In this document: piece after piece, positions 6,877-8,493 of the stretch
Numbering within the stretch: the first letter of the stretch is position 1
How the letters are laid out: each line of letters starts with the position of its first letter
Origin: Acidimicrobiia bacterium
GTDB lineage: Bacteria; Actinomycetota; Acidimicrobiia; Acidimicrobiales; Bin134
DNA: 8,493 nucleotides
Direction of reading: 5' to 3'
Assembly: GCA_009843565.1 (NCBI GenBank)
Contig: VYDF01000028.1
Coordinates: forward strand, 1-8,493
Notes under the pieces: generated by a model
Told to the model about the DNA's origin: nothing
Seen by the model: only the letters and a program-made list of their open reading frames with translations
The model's database searches: none
Position numbers and translations under genes: made by a program

Positions 6877-7323
6877 TTGGGAAACGACGATCACGTCGAG
6901 GCCCTGCTGGGCCGCGCGCCCCAGGGTCCCTATGAGGTGGTGGTCAGGGCCGACGACGGCACACCCCGGGTGCTGAGAAATGCCCCCTTCCTGGACGACG
7001 GCACTCCCATGCCCACCCGGTACTGGCTGGTGGGCCCCGATGATGTGCTGCTAGTGAGCAGGCTGGAGTCGGCCGGGGGAGTGCGCCGGGCCGATGCCGC
7101 CATCGATCCCGACGAGTTGGCCGATGCCCACCGCCGCTATGCCGCCGAGCGGGACGCCGCCATCCCCGATGGCTACACCGGGCACCGCCCTTCTGGCGGG
7201 GTGGGGGGCACCCGGCAGGGGGTCAAGTGCCTTCACGCCCACTACGCCTGGCACCTGGCCGGAGGCGACGATCCAGTAGGCCGATGGGTGGCCGAACACC
7301 TGGGCTCCGAGGCAGTGGTATGA
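6877..7323 (+). CDS. DUF501 protein
   Basis: This is a DUF501 family protein, conserved in Actinomycetota and of unknown function. In Mycobacterium tuberculosis the family member Rv1025 lies between the ftsB/divIC-like gene and a Ppx/GppA gene. The conserved C-terminal block GVKCLHAHYAWHLAGG, followed by DDPVGRWVAEHLG (nt about 7219-7308), is intact and includes the Cys-Leu-His-Ala-His cluster, which could bind metal. Earlier conserved parts are LLGRAPQGPYEVVVR, LRNAPFLDDGTPMPTRYWL and GGVRRADA. The start is ambiguous. TTG 6877 (148 residues) lies 8 bases past the coxG stop. GTG 6820 (167 residues) would overlap the coxG tail by 49 bases and add a highly charged leader read out of frame from the coxG Lys/Arg-rich tail, so I prefer 6877. 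The stop overlaps the ppx start as ATGA. Confidence 0.85.
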   Translation: MGNDDHVEALLGRAPQGPYEVVVRADDGTPRVLRNAPFLDDGTPMPTRYWLVGPDDVLLVSRLESAGGVRRADAAIDPDELADAHRRYAAERDAAIPDGYTGHRPSGGVGGTRQGVKCLHAHYAWHLAGGDDPVGRWVAEHLGSEAVV

Positions 7324-8234
7324 GCCCCCCGGTGGTGGCCGCCATCGACTGCGGGACCAATTCCACCCGGTTGTTGGTCAGCAGGGGCGGTGCCGAGACC
7401 CTGGACCGGCTTATGACCATCACTCGACTGGGGGAAGGGGTGGATGAGTCCGGCCGTTTGGCTGCGGGGGCCATCGAGCGCACACTCGACTGTCTGCGTC
7501 GCTACCGGGAGGTGATGAATCGCCACGGGGTGGAGGCCGTTCGGATCACCGCCACCTCCGCGGCCCGGGATGCGGCCAACCGCGATGAATTGTTCGACGT
7601 CGCCGAGGCCGTGGTCGGAACCCGCCCCGAGCTTTTGAGCGGCTTGGACGAGGGAAAGCTGTCGTTCAGGGGAGCCACCGCCGACCTCAATCCAGACTTG
7701 GGACCGTTTCTGGTGGTCGACCTGGGGGGAGGCTCTACGGAGCTGTGCGTGGGCACCACCGCTTGCGAGGCGGCCATGTCGTTGGATGTGGGCTGCGTTC
7801 GACTCACCGAGAAGTACCTGCACAGCGACCCGCCGCTTCCCGAGGAGCTGCATGCCTGTATTTCGGTGACCGGCGCACACCTCGACGACGTCGACCGGGA
7901 GATGCCCGCGGCCCGACAGGCCCGGACATTCGTGGGGTTGGCTGGCACCATCTCCACCGCCGCGGCGGTGGAACAGGGGCTGCATGACTACGACCGCGAC
8001 AAGATCCATCACTTCGAGCTGACCAAGGCCGCGGCCGAGGATGTGTTCCGCACCCTGGCCACCGAGTCGCGGGCCGACCGGGCCTTCAACCCCGGTCTGG
8101 AAGCAGGCAGGGTGGATGTGATCGTGGGGGGCATGGCCATTCTGGTGAAGATCATGCGGCACTTCGGGTTTGAAAGTTGCCTGGTGTCGGAGTCGGACAT
8201 CCTGGATGGGATGGTTTTGAGCTTGCTGGACTAA
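7320..8234 (+). CDS. ppx: Exopolyphosphatase / pppGpp phosphohydrolase family protein (Ppx/GppA)
   Basis: This 304-residue enzyme of the actin-like ASKHA superfamily hydrolyses inorganic polyphosphate or the pppGpp 5' phosphate; the sequence alone does not decide which. Visible motifs are phosphate-1 AAIDCGTNSTRLLV (7-20), ATSAARDAANRDE (78-90), SGLDEGKLSFRGA (107-119) containing the likely catalytic Glu111, phosphate-2 VVDLGGGSTEL (132-142), DVGCVRLTEKYLH (156-168), GLAGTISTAAAV (206-217) and VIVGGMAILVKIM (267-279). Only the N-terminal two-domain core is present, with no HD-type C-terminal extension; this is the short actinobacterial form. The start is ATG 7320, overlapping the DUF501 stop (ATGA), with GAGG at 7309-7312 seven bases upstream. 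An upstream in-frame start at 7227 would lie inside DUF501 and lacks family similarity. The gene is followed by a 44-base spacer with no convincing terminator. Confidence 0.92.
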   Translation: MSPPVVAAIDCGTNSTRLLVSRGGAETLDRLMTITRLGEGVDESGRLAAGAIERTLDCLRRYREVMNRHGVEAVRITATSAARDAANRDELFDVAEAVVGTRPELLSGLDEGKLSFRGATADLNPDLGPFLVVDLGGGSTELCVGTTACEAAMSLDVGCVRLTEKYLHSDPPLPEELHACISVTGAHLDDVDREMPAARQARTFVGLAGTISTAAAVEQGLHDYDRDKIHHFELTKAAAEDVFRTLATESRADRAFNPGLEAGRVDVIVGGMAILVKIMRHFGFESCLVSESDILDGMVLSLLD

Positions 8235-8264
8235 GTGCCTCCCACTTTGTTGGTAGAGAGTTAG

Positions 8265-8270
8265 TAGGTT
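8265..8270 (+). promoter_or_regulatory. Possible -10 element for a leaderless GNAT transcript
   Basis: TAGGTT fits the actinobacterial TANNNT -10 pattern and lies eight bases before GTG 8279, the spacing expected if transcription begins at or near the start codon. It sits in the longest clear intergenic spacer of the window. No matching -35 hexamer is evident, so this is weak. Confidence 0.2.
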
Positions 8271-8278
8271 TGGCGGGA

Positions 8279-8493
8279 GTGCGGACTTGGTCTCGATTTC
8301 GGGGTACTCGGGAGGGGCGGGTTCTTCTTGGCTCCAGGGTGGAGCTGCGGCCGCTGATGGAGAGCGATTTTCCCGAATGGCAGGCTGTGCGTCGGGCGAA
8401 CCGGGAATGGCTCACCCCTTGGGAGCCCAAGCCCCCCAGTACCCAGCCCGATGTAGTGGAAGACCGCTTGGCCTTCAGCGCTCGATGCAGTGC
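8279..8493 (+). CDS. GNAT N-acetyltransferase, RimJ-like (3' truncated by window edge)
   Basis: These are the first 71 codons of a GNAT-family acetyltransferase, read as VRTWSRFRGTREG, then RVLLGSRVELRPLMESD, FPEWQAVRRANREWLTPWEP and onward. The RVELRPL opening strand followed by DFPEW..VRRANREWL.PWEP is typical of RimJ/RimL-type transferases, which acetylate protein N-termini such as ribosomal proteins or small molecules. The frame stays open to the window end; the acetyl-CoA-binding loop would lie beyond it. The start is uncertain: GTG 8279 is chosen because it gives a plausible short N-terminus and sits after a possible -10. TTG 8270 and GTG 8339 are also in frame. A GAGAG at 8256-8260 would suit TTG 8270. 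It is separated from ppx by a spacer and may be its own transcription unit. Confidence 0.75.
   Translation, partial: MRTWSRFRGTREGRVLLGSRVELRPLMESDFPEWQAVRRANREWLTPWEPKPPSTQPDVVEDRLAFSARCS

Noticed and set aside
7242..8162. Long open frame on the - strand opposite ppx
   Set aside because: It mirrors codon positions of the ppx gene; no family features or start context were seen.
8239..8279. Terminator hairpin after ppx
   Set aside because: CTCCC at 8239-8243 could pair with GGGAG at 8275-8279, but the 31-base loop, the short stem and the absence of a T-run make it unconvincing.
1..8493. CRISPR arrays, tRNA/rRNA genes, insertion sequences or prophage elements
   Set aside because: No spaced direct repeats, cloverleaf-like sequences, transposase motifs or terminal inverted repeats were noticed; almost all bases are accounted for by coding sequence.

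Overview
The window is a dense, G+C-rich, single-strand gene array. Every supported gene lies on the + strand, and most neighbours are joined by 1-11 nt stop/start overlaps. The style (high G+C, GTG/TTG starts) and the DUF501-Ppx/GppA pair point to an actinobacterium. Acidimicrobiia or a related environmental lineage is a guess; no rRNA or taxonomic marker is present to settle it.

Region 1 (1-6868) is most of an aerobic carbon monoxide dehydrogenase (CODH, xanthine oxidase family) locus. It holds the 3' part of the small 2Fe-2S subunit (coxS), the FAD-binding medium subunit (coxM), a MoxR-type AAA+ ATPase (coxD), a VWA/MIDAS protein (coxE), two adjacent XdhC/CoxI-family proteins (coxF-like, split), a DUF3179 lipoprotein, a MocA-like molybdopterin cytidylyltransferase and a CoxG/SRPBCC protein with a C-terminal membrane anchor. 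The catalytic large subunit coxL is not in the window. S is followed directly by M and then D, so coxL must lie upstream of coxS or elsewhere, and form I versus form II cannot be decided here.

From family knowledge, CoxS and CoxM carry electrons from the Mo/Cu site of CoxL. CoxD, CoxE and CoxF mature that site by sulfuration and copper insertion. MocA makes the cytosine-dinucleotide form of the molybdenum cofactor. XdhC proteins bind and hand over the cofactor. CoxG links the enzyme to the membrane. The DUF3179 lipoprotein is the one member without a known role in CO oxidation, yet it is coupled on both sides.

Region 2 (6820/6877-8234) is a DUF501 protein and a Ppx/GppA phosphatase, a pair usually found in actinobacteria near eno and ftsB/divIC. 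Here it follows coxG without a gap.

Region 3 (8235-8493) is a short spacer followed by the 5' end of a GNAT acetyltransferase of the RimJ type, cut by the window edge.

The best candidates for something under-described are the operon-embedded DUF3179 lipoprotein and the split XdhC pair, in which the cysteine motifs and the Rossmann domain sit on different polypeptides.
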